Shown: in pieces, positions 13,719-13,737 of the stretch | Position numbering within the stretch: position 1 is the stretch's first letter | How the letters are laid out: each line of letters starts with the position of its first letter | Assembly (NCBI GenBank): GCA_016930955.1 | Contig: JAFGFR010000324.1 | Location: forward strand, 1 to 13,737 | Origin: Victivallales bacterium | GTDB taxonomy: Bacteria > Verrucomicrobiota > Lentisphaeria > Victivallales > JAADHT01 | DNA length: 13,737 nt | Direction of reading: 5' to 3' | Translations under genes and position numbers: made by a program | Notes under the pieces: generated by a model | Seen by the model: the letters and a program-made list of their open reading frames with translations, nothing else | What the model was told of the DNA's origin: nothing | Database searches by the model: none

Positions 13719-13737
13719 ACCCGAAGCTGTCTGTGCC

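Overview
The window reads as chromosomal DNA of a Gram-negative bacterium. An ExbB/ExbD pair implies an outer membrane. An AraC regulator beside a Gfo/Idh/MocA oxidoreductase and a ThuA-like protein, a NagB/NagA pair, CDP-paratose-epimerase-like and GT4 enzymes, and moderately high GC with frequent AGG and ATA codons fit a member of the PVC group (Lentisphaerota, Kiritimatiellota or Planctomycetota). That placement is inference. No rRNA, tRNA, transposase, phage gene or CRISPR array was seen.

Layout, left to right. Positions 1-577 are an AT-rich edge with a doubtful small ORF and two repeat copies. A hypothetical gene (578-1012, +) converges on a sensor-histidine-kinase-like membrane protein (1029-2531, -) whose ATP site looks degenerate. 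An AraC-family regulator (2666-3493, -) diverges from a Gfo/Idh/MocA oxidoreductase and a ThuA-like gene (3819-5621, +), probably one regulated sugar-catabolic unit with a promoter and a candidate operator in the divergent spacer. A minus-strand operon follows, transcribed exbB, exbD, sugar-nucleotide epimerase (7923 down to 5722). Divergent from it on the plus strand are nagB, a shortened nagA and a GT4 glycosyltransferase (8198-11077), then a secreted protein of unknown function (11409-12377) and a second GT4 glycosyltransferase (12435-13553).

The most unusual content is a dispersed palindromic repeat family, seen ten times here, mostly between genes. Complete copies have inverted ends of the form GAGCCAATTTCAAAACT / AGTTTTGAAATTGGCTC. 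Longer copies add a GC-rich core of about 78 bp. In the core copies one reading frame stays open and without indels (EPISKLRVNRVGSAGAADG...). One diverged copy supplies the translated N-terminus of the secreted protein at 11409, in that same frame, and another probably forms the C-terminus of the shortened NagA. This resembles in principle the Rickettsia palindromic elements, which insert in frame into genes. One 50-bp copy is a near-perfect hairpin between convergent genes and may serve as a terminator.

Functionally, the region joins sugar and amino-sugar catabolism (Gfo, ThuA, NagB, NagA) with glycan assembly (epimerase, two GT4 enzymes) and a proton-driven energy-transducing pair.
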